Origin: Scylla paramamosain
Taxonomy: Eukaryota; Arthropoda; Malacostraca; Decapoda; Portunidae
Length of the DNA stretch: 64,000 nucleotides
NCBI RefSeq assembly: GCF_035594125.1
Contig: NC_087193.1
Span: forward strand, 631,501 to 695,500
Reading direction: 5' to 3'
In this document: piece after piece, positions 1 to 11,102 of the stretch
How the letters are laid out: the number at the start of each line of letters is the position of its first letter
Numbering within the stretch: the stretch's first letter is position 1
The notes under the pieces: model-generated
Database searches by the model: none
What the model was told of the DNA's origin: nothing
The model's input: only the letters and a program-made list of their open reading frames with translations
Position numbers and translations under genes: made by a program

Positions 1-1492
1 ACTTAAAATGATGGAAGAATTTGATGTAAATAAAGCAACTGGTCCAGATGGAATATCATACTGGATATTGAAGGAATGTAGAGAACAACTGGCTGATAAA
101 ATTCAGTCTAGTGGTGACATCACTATCACAGGGAAGAGTACCGAAAGATTGGAAGAGAGCAACTATTACACCAATATGCAAAGGAGGAAATAAGGAAAAC
201 CCACTCAATTATAGACCAGTGTCCTTGACTAGTGTTGTAGGAAAATTATGTGAAAGAACAATAAAGGTAAGATGGACGGAACACATGGAAAGAGAAAAGT
301 TTTAGTAAATTGTCAATTTGGATTAAGGAGGGGAAAATCATGCTCCATGAACTTATTGTCCTTTTATTCAAAGATAGTCGATATTGTGCAGGAGAGAGAC
401 GGATGGCGTGGATGGTGTCTACCTAGACCTGAAGAAAGCATCTGACAAAGTATCACACCGAAGACTGCTATGGAAGATAAAAAATTATGGAAAAATTGGA
501 AGATGACTGCTAGAGTGGATGGAGGATTATCTGGATAATAGAGATGAGAACAGTAATACATGACCAAAATTCATCTTGGCTGAAAGTAACTAGTGGTATC
601 CCACAGGGGTCAGTATTGGGACCGATAATGTTTGTAATATATGTGAGCAACGTAAATGAAGAAATAGACAGTTATTTGAACTTATTTGCAAATGATACTA
701 AGCCGATGAGAAAGGTAGAAAATGTAAATGACTGTATGGTACTACAAGATGATTTAAATAAGATAAATAGATAGAGCAAATCTTGGCAAATGGAATTCAA
801 TTTAAGTAAATGTAAAGTAACAGAGTTTGGTAAAAAGTAAGAAAAGAATACAATATCATTATGAGATGAATGGTGTGAAGTTAAAGAAGTCAAAAGAGGA
901 AGTGGATTTGGGAGTAACAGTTAGACACATTGATAAATTTACTGGAGAGACGATGAATTTGTTAAAAAGAGTAAGAATGGCATTCTCATATTTGGATGAA
1001 GGAATGATAAAAAGTTCTTGATTTCCATAAAACCAAGATTGGAGTATGCAGCAGTGGTGTGGTCTCCTCATACAAAGAGGAACATCATAAAATCAGAAAG
1101 AGTACAAAGAGCAGTCACTAAGATGGTTCCAGAGTTGAGTAAATCAACCTATGAAGAGAGATTAAGAATGTTGGAAATTCCTACCCTTGAAAATAGGAGA
1201 GAGAGAGGAAATTTAATAAACATCTATATAATGATAAATGGTATGGAAAATGTGGACAAAGATTGTCTTATACATTTACACACAGAGAGTGCAAGGGGAC
1301 ACAATAAGAAGTTGAAGTTGACTGTAGAAGAGACATCAAGAAGTATAGTTTTCCTCAGAGAAGTGTGAACAAATGGAATGAACTCAGTGAAGACCTTGTC
1401 AATGGCGAAACTGTCAGTGCTTTTAAGATTAGATAGATATAGAGATGGGATACTATGAGATCACTCCCCTCCCGTAAACCACACCTAGGTAG

Positions 1493-1494
<2 letters not shown>
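1..1494 (+). mobile_element. Family A non-LTR retrotransposon copy A1 (RT part, decayed)
   Basis: Jockey/CR1-like non-LTR element, open at the window edge. Pieces of one reverse transcriptase are spread over three frames: ATGPDGISYWILKECREQL, NPLNYRPVSLTSVVGKL, VTSGIPQGSVLGP, then LFANDTK where FADD is expected. The C-terminal part (RPRLEYAAVVWSPH..., NRRERGNLINIYIMINGM) is typical of this superfamily. It is broken by stops and frameshifts and has a small deletion near 926 relative to A3. The 3' end is CCTAGGTAGATAC running straight into (AC)n. Confidence 0.82.

Positions 1495-1562
<68 letters not shown>
1495..1562 (+). repeat. (AC)n microsatellite at the A1 3' end
   Basis: Perfect AC dinucleotide run directly after the A1 terminus. 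A second A fragment begins immediately after it. Confidence 0.95.
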
Positions 1563-1565
<3 letters not shown>

Positions 1566-1853
1566 TCAGTTACTGAAAATCTGATTCCGGACAGACACAT
1601 TGATAAAATTACTGGAGAGACGATGAATTTGTTGAAAAGAATAAAAATGGCATTCTCATATTTAGATGAAGGAATGATAAAAAAAATTGTTGATTTCCAT
1701 TATAAGACCAAGATTGGAATATGCAGCAGTGGTGTGGTATCCTCATACAGAGGAATATTATAAAATTAGAAACAGTACCAAGAGCAGTCACTAACATGGT
1801 TCCGGAGCTGAATAAATCAACCTACGAAGAGAGATTAAGAATGTTGGAAATTC
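1563..1853 (+). mobile_element. Family A fragment A2
   Basis: Homologous to A3 from about 4800 to 5080 (VTENL.. region to LRMLEIP). It stops at TTGGAAATTCCT, where the minus-strand RTE-like element begins. In A1 the same sequence continues into CTTGAAAATAGG, so the break is an insertion or junction. Confidence 0.75.
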
Positions 1854-1874
1854 CTCATCATCATCACCATCATT
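1854..1874 (-). repeat. (ATG)n tail of the RTE-like element
   Basis: Imperfect CATCATCATCACCATCATTT on the plus strand. This is the short trinucleotide tail typical of RTE-type 3' ends, in place of poly(A). Confidence 0.7.
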
Positions 1875-3342
1875 TTCGTTTAGCGTCTGCATTTTCCCAA
1901 TAGGGTGGGGTTGGACGGGCGATGACTGCTTTCCACAACTGGTGATCTCGTGCCATATGGTCTTCTATTCCCAATAAATTCATATCCTCCGTCACACACT
2001 TCCTCCACTTTTTCTTTGGCCTTCCCACCAGCCATCGGCCTCCAACCCTCACCTCCTCCACCTCGCTCAACACCCCTCCTTCCGCCCTTCTCACGTGCCT
2101 GAACAATCTCAGTCTTCTCTTCAACTCCACACATCTCAGCCACCTCACTGCTAGACCTCCCGTCTTGCCACCTCACTCCTGCCATATATCTCAAAGCTAT
2201 GTAGAATATCTGTCAGTCTGTTTGTCAGTGCCCATGTTTCTGCTCCATACAGAAGAGCATATCTGACACATGCTCTGTATACCCTTCCCCTGATCCTCAG
2301 TTTTAAGCTACAGTTCAGCAATAAACTGGCAATTTCTTGCCATCTTCCCCACGCGGCTGCTACTCTCGCCCTTACTGCTCTCTCTACACCCGCTTCACAG
2401 TCCAACACATCTCCCAAGTAGCAGAACTGATGTACCTTCTCCAACACACCTCCATTCACCTCCAACCCGACGTCCTTGTCATCACCACTGACACCACCAC
2501 CCTCCTCCTCCCACACACATCTTGGACATACAAAGTTCTGCACCCCTCTGAGATTCCTCAGACCTGAGCATTGTTGGTGACACCATTTATTACATCTAAT
2601 ACACAACACTGAGTTTGCTCCCACTCATATTCCACAACATCCACATGGCCATTTTTCTTACTGAATTTTTTCTCTAGCTTCATTTCCAGTCACCATTAGT
2701 TTTGTCTTCTCCATGTTTATTTTCAGTCCCCTCTGCTCCATCCCCTCCTTCCACCTATTAAACATGTCAGTCACTTCTTCCCTTGATTCTGCTGTCAATA
2801 CCAAATTACCGGCATAGAGTAGCTCCCACGGGCCATCTCCTCTTGCCAGTTTAGTAGCCTCCTCCATTACTGTGATAAATAGTAGTGGACTAAGAGCTGA
2901 TCCGTGGTGTACTCCCACTCTTATGTCAAAGTGCCCTGATGTTCCTGCCAATGTTTTCACCCTTGATCTTGATTCCACATACAGAGACATGACTGCAGTC
3001 ACGAGCCTTTCGGGCACTTTTTGTTTCCTTAGTGCCCACTCAATCACTCTCCTTGGCACTCTGTAATGCCTTCTCTAGATCAACAGAGACATGGAATACC
3101 TTCTTCCTTTCACTGAACTTCTGTATTTGCCTCATCGTAAAACTTGCATCTGTTGTCGATCTTCCTGGACAAAACCCAAACTGTCGACCATCCACTTTTA
3201 TCAGTTTCCTCAGCCTCTCCTCCAGTACCTTTTCGAACAGTTTCATTCCGTGTTCCAACAGTCTAATTTCTCAATATTTTCCACACTCCAAGGCATCCCC
3301 TTTTCCTTTATAGATTGGCACCGTCATACTATTTTTTCTAGA
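1854..3342 (-). mobile_element. RTE-like non-LTR retrotransposon, 5'-truncated
   Basis: Minus-strand element read from 3342 down. It begins inside the RT (VPIYKGKGDALECGKYREI, GFCPGRSTTDASFTMRQIQ), continues with HHGSALSPLLFI and WELLYAGNLVLTAES, then a Cys/His finger (LCIRCNKWCHQQCSGL...FVCPRC), then a C-terminal region (YRACVRYALLYGAETWAL; VGRPKKKWRKCVTEDMNLLG). The RT active site YADD has become YAGN, so this copy is dead; frames also shift. The 3' end is an ATG-trinucleotide tail (1854-1874 on plus). It is inserted among family A fragments. Confidence 0.82.
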
Positions 3343-3362
3343 TAAATACAACTAGGTAAATA
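3343..3362 (+). mobile_element. Family A/B 3' terminal scrap
   Basis: AAATACAACTAGGTAAATAC, the 3' terminus shared by families A and B, left between the RTE-like element and A3. Confidence 0.6.
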
Positions 3363-5240
3363 CTTGTCATGGACTGGAAAGATTTTGAACATGCAGATGT
3401 TCAAGAAAAATGGGATGAATTTATAAGGATATATAATACTGCCGTGGAGAAGTTTGAACCTAGAGGAGGAGCAAGATGTAGAAAGGGTAAGGAATGGTTC
3501 AATACAAAATGCAAAAAATGCTAGAAATTGTAAGTTAATTGCTTGGAATAGATGGAAGAAAAGGAAAACTGAGAGCAGATGGGAGGAATATACTGATGCT
3601 AGAAAGTATTTTGAGATAATAAGAATGGAGAGAAGAAACTATGAAAAAGATATAATAGAAAAGTGTATAAATGAACTAAAACTGCTCTTTAGACATATTA
3701 ATGGGAAGATGAAGAAGGAAGGTGTATCAAGACTGAAAGCTGAAGGAAAAATCTATGAGGATGCACAGAACATACCGGAGATTATGATCAAAAGTTTCAG
3801 ATTGGTATTTACTGTGGAAGGGGTTTGATACTGGAAGAGATAATTTGGTTAGGAATATACTAAGTACAGTCCCAGTCAGTTATGATAAAATACTTAAGAT
3901 GATGGAAGAACCTGATGTAAATAAAGTGATGTAAATAAAGATCCAGATGAAGTATCAAACTGGATATTGAAAGAATGCAGAGAACAACTGGCCAAAATTC
4001 ATATTCTAGTAGTGACATCACTATCACAGGGAAGAGTACCAAAAGACTGGAAAAGAGCAAATATTATAACTATATTCAAAGGAGGAAATAAGGAAAACTC
4101 ACTAAATTATAAACCAGTGTCATTAACTAGTGTTGTAGGAAAACTATGTGAAAGAACAATAAAGGAAAGATGGATGGAACACTTGGAAAGAGATAAAGTT
4201 TTGGTAAATTTTCAATTTGGATTTAGGAGGGGAACTTAATGTCCTTTTAATTCAAAGATAGTTGATATTTTGCAAGAGAGACGGATGGGTAGATGGTGTC
4301 TACTTAGACTTGAAGAAGGCTTTCGACAAAGTACCACATTGAAGATTGCTATGGAAGATCAAAAATTATAGAATTGGAAGACTGCTGGAGTGGATGGAGG
4401 ATTATCTGGATGACAAAGAGATGAGAACTGTAATACGAGACCAAAATTTATCTTGGCTGAAAGTAACTAGTGGTGTCCCACAAGTCATTGATGAGACCAA
4501 TAATGTCTGTGATATACGAGTATGTAAATGACATGAATGGAGAAATACATAGCTATATGAACTTATTTGTCAATGATGCTAAGCTGATGAGAAGGGTAGA
4601 AAATGTAAATGACTGTATGATACTGCAAGATTATTTAAATAAGATAAATAGATGGAGTAAATCTTGGCAAATGGAATTCAATTTAAGTAAATGTAAAGTA
4701 ATGGAGTTTGGTAAGAGTGGAAAAAAAAAAGAATATCTTTATGAGATGGATGGTGTGAAGTTAAAGAAACCTAAAGAAGAAATGGATTTGGGAGTAACAG
4801 TTACTGAAAATTTGACCCTGGACAGACACATTGAAAAATTACTGGAGAGACGATGAATTTGTTACAAAGAATAAGAATGGCATTCTCATATTTGGATGAA
4901 GGAATGATAAAAATTTGTTGATTTTCATGATAAGACCAAGATTGGAATATGCAGCAGTGGTGTGGCCTCCTCATACAAGGAGGAATATTATAAAATTGGA
5001 AGGAGTACAAAGAGCAGTCACTAAGATGGTTCTGGAGTTGAGAAATTCGACCTATGAAGAGAGATTAAGAATGTTGGAAATACCTATCCTTGAAAATAGG
5101 AGAGATTTAATAAACATCTATAGAATGATAAATAGTATGGAAAATGTGGACAAAGAATGTTTTATAAATTTAGACACAGAGAGTACAAGAGGATACAGTA
5201 AGATGAAGAAAGTTAACTATAGAAGAGACATCAAGAAGTC
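3363..5240 (+). mobile_element. Family A copy A3, 5' portion
   Basis: Linker and RT domains of an A element, 5'-truncated after the endonuclease. It contains the pre-RT helix (WNRWKKRKTESRWEEYTDAR), the RT blocks VVTSLSQGRVPKDWKRANI and NSLNYKPVSLTSVVGKL, the FGFRRG block, LFVNDAKLM (FADD expected), and the C-terminal RPRLEYAAVVWPPH block. It is interrupted by several frameshifts. It stops at CATCAAGAAGT where family C begins; the continuation (TAGTTTCCCTCAAAGAAG) reappears at 13831. Confidence 0.85.
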
Positions 5241-5271
5241 CTACTGCCTCCTCCCTAGGAGGAGGCAGTAG
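5241..5271. repeat. Palindrome at the C1 5' end
   Basis: Arms CTACTGCCTCCTCC and GGAGGAGGCAGTAG (14 bp, perfect) around a 3-nt centre. It sits exactly at the A3/C1 junction. Other C copies (45920, 42480) have only the right arm. Confidence 0.9.
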
Positions 5272-5911
5272 ACACCTGCCGAAACAATAATTACTCCCAG
5301 TGAGGTCTAAAGCACTGTTCAGGGGGTGCTGTGAACTTATCATTAAACCCAGCTGTGACCTCACTGAACGTTTCCCTTTGTGTCTCACAACACAAGGGGG
5401 CAGTCACAGCCTGCCCTCTAAAGACAACTCTCTTCCTCCACACAAAACTACAAGCACCTAATAACACACACACCCTTCACCCAAAAATTTTAAAATCATC
5501 ATGGTGACTCCTACACCAGCCTCGGAGTCCCCATCTGGGGAGGGGACCATAAATGTCCCCAGGTCGGACTGCCTTTCTGTCGACGACCCTAAGTGTCTTG
5601 ACACCCCCCTCAACTTTTTCTTCATTAACTTCTGCAACATTCGCGGTCTAAGATCTAATTCTCAATCTGTAGAACACCACCTCTCCTCTTCTAAACCTCA
5701 TCTTCTTTTCTGTTCCCTCCTACTTTCTCTATCCTCATTTTCGATCCAAAGCTGGATGCTGCATTTATGTGCACAATGACTTAACCTGCTCTCGTGCCCA
5801 AGCTCTTGAATCTTCCGAGTTTTCCACCATCTGGCTACGACTACAGTCACTCTCATACTAAATTTATCTGTGCTGTATACCTCTCTCCTAACTCCTCTGA
5901 CTATAAGAAAT
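5241..5911 (+). mobile_element. Family C element C1, 5' portion (5'UTR and endonuclease start)
   Basis: Jockey-superfamily element inserted in A3. It starts with a 14-bp-arm palindrome, then the 5'UTR (GTGAGGTCTAAAGCACTGTTC...), then the endonuclease N-terminus (FFINFCNIRGLRSN). The endonuclease is cut after ATAAGAAAT at 5911 by the DIRS element. The sequence resumes at 11225. Confidence 0.85.
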
Positions 5912-5988
5912 TTTACTTCGGCAAATCACTTGTCTGCTAGATGGTGCCATTCACATGAGATACACTACACTTCGCCACACAGTCAGTT
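5912..5988 (+). repeat. DIRS-a left terminal repeat
   Basis: Begins TTTACTTCGGCAAATCAC. Positions 5912-5961 are the reverse complement of the first half of the internal region (10847-10896). Positions 5951-5988 are the reverse complement of 11103-11139 in the right terminus. Confidence 0.9.
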
Positions 5989-6106
5989 ACTACGCAGACA
6001 CCACACAAGTCGGACGTCGGTCCCACCTCCTGTTCTGTTGTTACGACTTCTGTTATCGAGGAGTGATAGGAATATTAGTTTTCTTGTTTGGATTATGTAT
6101 TATGAT

Positions 6107-6335
6107 TTCCATTACCTGTTATAAGGGTGGAATATTGTCTTTAGTTATCCGTTACCTGATTATAGGGCGGAGTATTGCCTATGGATATCCATTACCTGAT
6201 AAGGGCGGAGTGTTGCCTATTTGAATCCGTTACCTGATTTAAGGGCGGATTATGGACTATAAATATCCGTTACCTTGTATAAGGGCGGATTATTGGTTAT
6301 ATGATATCCGTTACTTGGTATAAGGTGGATTATTG
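6107..6335 (+). repeat. ~40-bp tandem repeat, six units, in the DIRS-a leader
   Basis: Units begin at 6107, 6147, 6187, 6225, 6265 and 6306. Each has the core ATCCGTTACCTGAT followed by AAGGGCGGAT. The arms ATCCG and CGGAT of each unit are complementary. It lies between the left terminus and the Gag-like gene, and is absent from the deleted copy at 42979. Confidence 0.88.
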
Positions 6336-6601
6336 GCAAATATTTTATGCTATATATATATAACAATATTTGGGCACTCTCGTGAGCCGACATAGGTGCG
6401 AGATGGTTCCATCTTGTTACCCATTATTGGGGCAAGAGGAATATTGCCTTATTTACAAGCCTGGGGGCATTTGACTTCCCAGATTACTATAAGGAAGGAG
6501 TTTTTGATTTAAAGTTATCCTGTGTGTGACGTTAAGGCACCCGTGGGGTTATAAAAGGAACTGCTGTTAAAAGGGGTGGCATCTTGTTAACATTAGCCGC
6601 C

Positions 6602-7815
6602 ATGTCTAGGACGCCTTCTGATGCTTGCCCCAGTCCTGAGAGATTCAGAACTACCAGCATGCCATGCACCTCAGCTAAGGTAAAGGAACTACACAAGGGG
6701 AGTAAACATGAAGAAAGATCCAGATCTAAGAGCCGTTCTACTCGTCATGAGAGGTTAAGTTACTCTCGGTCACCTTCCCCTTCTCCAAAATACGCTGGTG
6801 AAGACAGCACTGCGCCTTCTTTGGGCATGATTATGGATGCTTTGACTGAGTTGAGGAAAGACATGAACAAGCTTAAGAAGGAAAATAGGGCTGTGAAGTC
6901 AAAAGCAGTTCATAACAATGCTCCCCTGTAGGTGTCAAATAATACTTTGATGCCTGATTCTCAGGAATCACAGGCAGGATTTTCTGGATTTAGAACTCCA
7001 CTGAGGGAGGACAGTGATGAGGAAGAGGAAATCCAGAGGGATGTTCCTCATGATAGTATATTGTTACAAGGTGCTAAGAATTATGGACCCATGGAAACTG
7101 TCTCAAAAGAACTTGACAAGGAAATTGCTGCAATGGTGAACCACCTGTTTATTAATGGCATGAGGCAGGAAGATTACAAAGCCATTGTAGAGGATGAGGT
7201 GACATTTAGACCAAATAACTGCCATGCATTAACTCAAGTGGATTGCAACCCACAGGTCCTGGACGCGCTGCCTGCAGAGGCAAAGAAGGCAGACTTCCGC
7301 TTAAGGGAAGTGGGAAAAAGATATTACCAAGGCAGCTACTATTGTTGTAAAATCGCTTACTGTGCTAGACAAGGTGGCACGTGATGAAGAGCACCAAATT
7401 ATTGCAAATGAGGTGGCCATGCTCAATGGTGCATTGGCATTATTGGGTAATGCCCACTACAGAAATAACTTGAACAGGCGACATATCATAAAGAGGGACA
7501 TTAATCCCAAATATTCTCATTTGTGTGCTGACAAGGCTCCCGTGACGGGTCTATTGTTTGGGGATGACCTGTCACAAGCCAACAGAAATATTGAGGAGGC
7601 AGAAAGGCTGAAAACCAAATTCACTTTTAAGAAGCCTACATCTTGGACTGCAAGCAGTGGCAGATTTGGTGGAGGTAAACAATGTAACTTTTTTGCCAAG
7701 GCCTCCTCCTGTGGATTCCAATCCAGATATCAGCCGTATGGTTTTCGCAGGATGCCCTCCAGTGGTGAACACAGGCGCTCCTACCCTGCTCAAGCTTGGA
7801 CAACAAAAAACGTGA
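6602..7815 (+). pseudogene. DIRS-a ORF1, Gag-like (broken)
   Basis: ATG at 6602 in a strong Kozak context (GCCGCCATG). N-terminus is Ser/Arg-rich; an acidic segment (DSDEEEEIQRDVPHDS) and a helical region (ELDKEIAAMVNHLFINGM; ANEVAMLNGALALLGNAHY) follow. It is broken by a TAG at 6929-6931 and by one extra A in an A-run near 7316, and is altered near 7640. The second copy (43022-44056) is open through the same places, which pinpoints the lesions. The end is set by the TGA at 7813, by comparison with that copy. The C-terminus is thought to be nucleic-acid binding by analogy with other DIRS Gag-like proteins. Confidence 0.82.
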
Positions 7816-7849
7816 GAGGCCGGGGTCAACATAACCCCCCGGCGTTAAC

Positions 7850-9882
7850 CCAGATGAAAGAACAATTTGAGGCTGGGGAACTTCACAAGTTTATCAATAA
7901 ATGGCGTGTGATTACAAGTGGTCTGTTAATTTTGGATATGGTGGAACATTGTCATCTAAATATAGATGAAGCTAATATTGGATATTTATTTAGAGAGGAT
8001 ATACAATATGTCTTTAGTGAGGAAGATAAACTGATTATGCATTAGGAGGTTAAAAACTTGTTAGAGATAAAGGCCATCATAGAGACACATGGACAGGATC
8101 AACAAATACTTTCACCAGTTTTTCTGAGGAAGAATAAGACGGGGGATTATAGGATGGTGTTAAATCTTGAAAACTGAACAGGCATGTAGAATATACTCAT
8201 TTTAAAATGGAAAATTTTGAACAAGTATTACAGTTGCTTAGTCAAGATTATATGGCTTCTATAGACCTTAAGAAAGCCTATTATTCAGTAAAAATTGCAG
8301 AGGAACAACAAAAATATCTGTGTTTTAGATGGTTGGATAAGATTTACCAGTTCACATGTCTACCTAACAGGTTTTCGGATGGTCCTCGTCTATTTACAAA
8401 ACTTCTGAAGCCAGTTTTCTCTACACTTAGGCATAAAAGCCACAACATCACTAGTTATATTGATGATACGCTTCTGTGTAGTAGCTCTTTGCCGAGATGT
8501 TTTGATTGCATGAATGACAACATTCAGTTGTTGCAGAGTGTAGGTTTCTGCATAAATGTGGAGAAATCTGTTTTAAGTCCCACTACACGTATTGAGTATT
8601 TAGGTAATGTGATAGATTTGGTGGCCATGACAGTTACCTTGCCAGCGCGTAGGAGGGATGAGATTATACAGCATTGCTCTCTTTTAGTCAATAGACAGAA
8701 AGAAAAAATTAGAATTGTGGCAAAAGTGATTGGCCTGCTGGTGGCAGCAATCCCAGCTGTAGAGATGGGGAAGATGCTCTATAGGAGGATGGAAAAAGCA
8801 AAGATCAAGCCTTTGGAAGAGGCATGTGGAGACTTTAATAGATGGATGAACATTACAGGAGATTAGAACAGATTTAAACTGGTGGATTAAGGAATTGGAG
8901 AATCAAAACAGGAAAATATTCAGAAATGCACCAGATACTGAGTTGTTCACAGATGCTTAAAATCTAGGATGGGCAGGTTGCCAAAATAGCATCACTACCA
9001 ATGGCAGATGGTCCCCTGAAGAGGTGCGTTCACACATTAATGCGCAAATTATTGGCTATGTTATTCTCATTGAGATCTTTTACACATCTCCTTAGAGGTT
9101 TACACATCAGGGTGTTATGTGACAACACCACAGCGATTAATTACGTGAATGAGATGGGAGGTGTTAAGTCAACAGTTTGTGACGACATTAGTAGGAACAT
9201 CTGGGAATGGTGTCTTAGTAATGGGGTATGGCTGACAGCTTCCCACATACCAGGCAAATGTAACGTCATGGCCGAAGAGGCATCACGTTCCTTTAATGAC
9301 GGACATAAGTGGCAGCTGAATGAGATGATATTTAAGGAATTGTGTTCTATATTTGGGAATCCTTGTATTGACCTATTCGCTTCACGTTTGAACAAACAAA
9401 TGACTCCATTCTGTGCATGGACACCAGATCCAGAGGTTGCATATATTGATGCAGTTACAATTCCGTGGGCTAAATTTAAATTGGTTTACCTCTTTCCTCC
9501 CTTCTCTCTGATCTCTAGATGTCTGCAGAAGTTAAGGGAGGAAAGGACCAGAGGATGGATCATAGTGCCACTTTGGCCATCACAACCGTGGATGGGGGTG
9601 CTCCTTCAGATGCTAGTAGACGACCCTCGGGTCATACAGAGAAGGAAAAATGTGCTAATGCATCCGTCAACTGCTGAGGAACACCCAATAATGAAACACA
9701 CAAATTTGATGGCTTGTCAGTTGTCCGGAAACAACTTGGAGAACGTGGCATATCTAAAGAAGGTACGGAAATCATTATGGCCTCTTGGAAACCAGCAACA
9801 GGTAGACAATACAACACTCACATCAAGAGGTGGACACTCTTTTGTAGTAGAGGGAACATTAATCCCATTGCACCATCTATAG
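7850..9882 (+). pseudogene. DIRS-a reverse transcriptase / RNase H (broken)
   Basis: RT blocks in order: SPVFLRKNKTGDYRMVLNL, SIDLKKAYYSVKI, LPNRFSDGPRLFTKLLKPV, then the catalytic TSYIDDTLL and GFCINVEKSVLSPT...IEYLGNVID. RNase H follows: LFTDA then a stop, CDNTTAINYVNEMGG, TASHIPGKCNVMAEEASR. Then comes the DIRS-typical IDLFASRLNKQMTPFCAW. Lesions: TAG at 8043, one base lost near 8170, a TAA after LFTDA near 8957, and a frame change between 8860 and 9000. The RT Asp pair is intact. Its end overlaps the recombinase start in another frame, as is usual in DIRS elements. Confidence 0.9.
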
Positions 9883-10694
9883 CAGATATATTAAACTTTG
9901 TCTCATAACTTTCAAAGGAATGTGGGTTATGAAAGCATTAACACGGCGAGAGGGACTCTATCTGCAATAGGAATTATGGTGGAAGGCTGCAGAGCGGGCA
10001 ATCACCCACTTGTCAACAGATGCGGGGAGTCTTCAACTTACGCCCTTCTACACCCAGGTATGCGACGACCTGGGATGTGAAACTTGTATTACAAAAGATA
10101 AGACTCATGGAACCACTACACAGCCTAACACTGAAAGACTTATCGCTAAAAATGGTGATGCTGATGGCAATGACAGAAGCAGCCAGGATCCAAACTTTGC
10201 ACTTATTGTTGGTGAATATGGCATTTGGAGAAGAATCTGTTTCAGTTTTGTTAGGAGGTAACATCAAGCAATGCAGGCCAAAATTTAATGTTCGTACCAT
10301 TGTCTTTAAAGCTTATCCTCAGGATTACAGATTGTGTGTAGTTAAGGCTATGAAAGAATATATAGAAAGAACTGAGAGGCTAAGGACAGAATCTGGAAAT
10401 GCAGATGGGAGATTACTCATAAGTTATATAAAACCTCATAGGAGTGTTTCTAAGGACATGGTGGCAAGGTGGCGTAAGACCATGTTATGTAAGTGTGGGA
10501 TTGATACCAAGAGGTACACAGCAGGTAGTATTAGACCTGTGTCAGTGTCTAAGGCCAAGGCACTGGATGTGCCTATTGCCACCATCATGGCAAAAGCTGG
10601 TTGGACGCAGGAAGCCACATTTGCTAAATATTATAATAAGGATATACAAGGGGAAATAGACCCTTTTCAAGAAGCAGTGCTAGGCTCAGTATAA
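9714..10694 (+). pseudogene. DIRS-a tyrosine recombinase (broken, His missing)
   Basis: Recombinase that would join the circular cDNA to the target. An N-terminal SAM-like segment (MASWKPATGRQYNTHIKRW) and a catalytic part 10020-10694 are visible. The first catalytic Arg is in TEAARIQTL. The HxxR box reads AGSIR, so the His is Gly while the Arg remains. The terminal region AGWTQEATFAKYYNKD keeps the candidate nucleophile Tyr. Frameshifts lie near 9900 and 10020. The His loss and frameshifts argue against activity. Confidence 0.87.
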
Positions 10695-10846
10695 TGTAAG
10701 GTTTGAAATGTTATCAGCAGTAAAAATCATGTTCTATTTTCATAAATGACAATGGGGTTTTTGTAATAGGAACTTTTATTTACACCTATTTACAAAATGT
10801 GAATTTTGACAGAACCCTTTACATACAACACCCACATGACTTTAAA

Positions 10847-10991
10847 ATCTCATGTGAACGGCACCATCTAGCAGACAAGTGATTTGCCGAAGTAAAATTA
10901 CAGAAGTACATGAGACTTACTGTAGGTTAGTTGAAATGTGCTTCGGATTTTGCGAGGCACATCACGTCTGCTAGATGGTAGAGTTCACATG
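10847..10991 (+). repeat. DIRS-a internal complementary region (ICR)
   Basis: 10847-10896 is complementary to the left terminus and 10900-10991 to the right terminus, joined by ATT (10897-10899), the complement of the AAT flank. It therefore equals the reverse complement of a circle junction. In the established DIRS1 model this region bridges the two ends of the cDNA during circle formation. Confidence 0.9.
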
Positions 10992-11102
10992 CCCTCCACT
11001 CCCTCCCTTTGTTAATTGATGATTCTTGGTTTACACAACAACAATTCACTGACTGGAAGGGTTGGGAGATAATATTTGATGTGGGTAGTTGTATCTTTAA
11101 AG

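Noticed and set aside
6107..6335. CRISPR-like array
   Set aside because: Regular 40-bp period, but whole units repeat with no unique spacers, in a eukaryotic retrotransposon leader.
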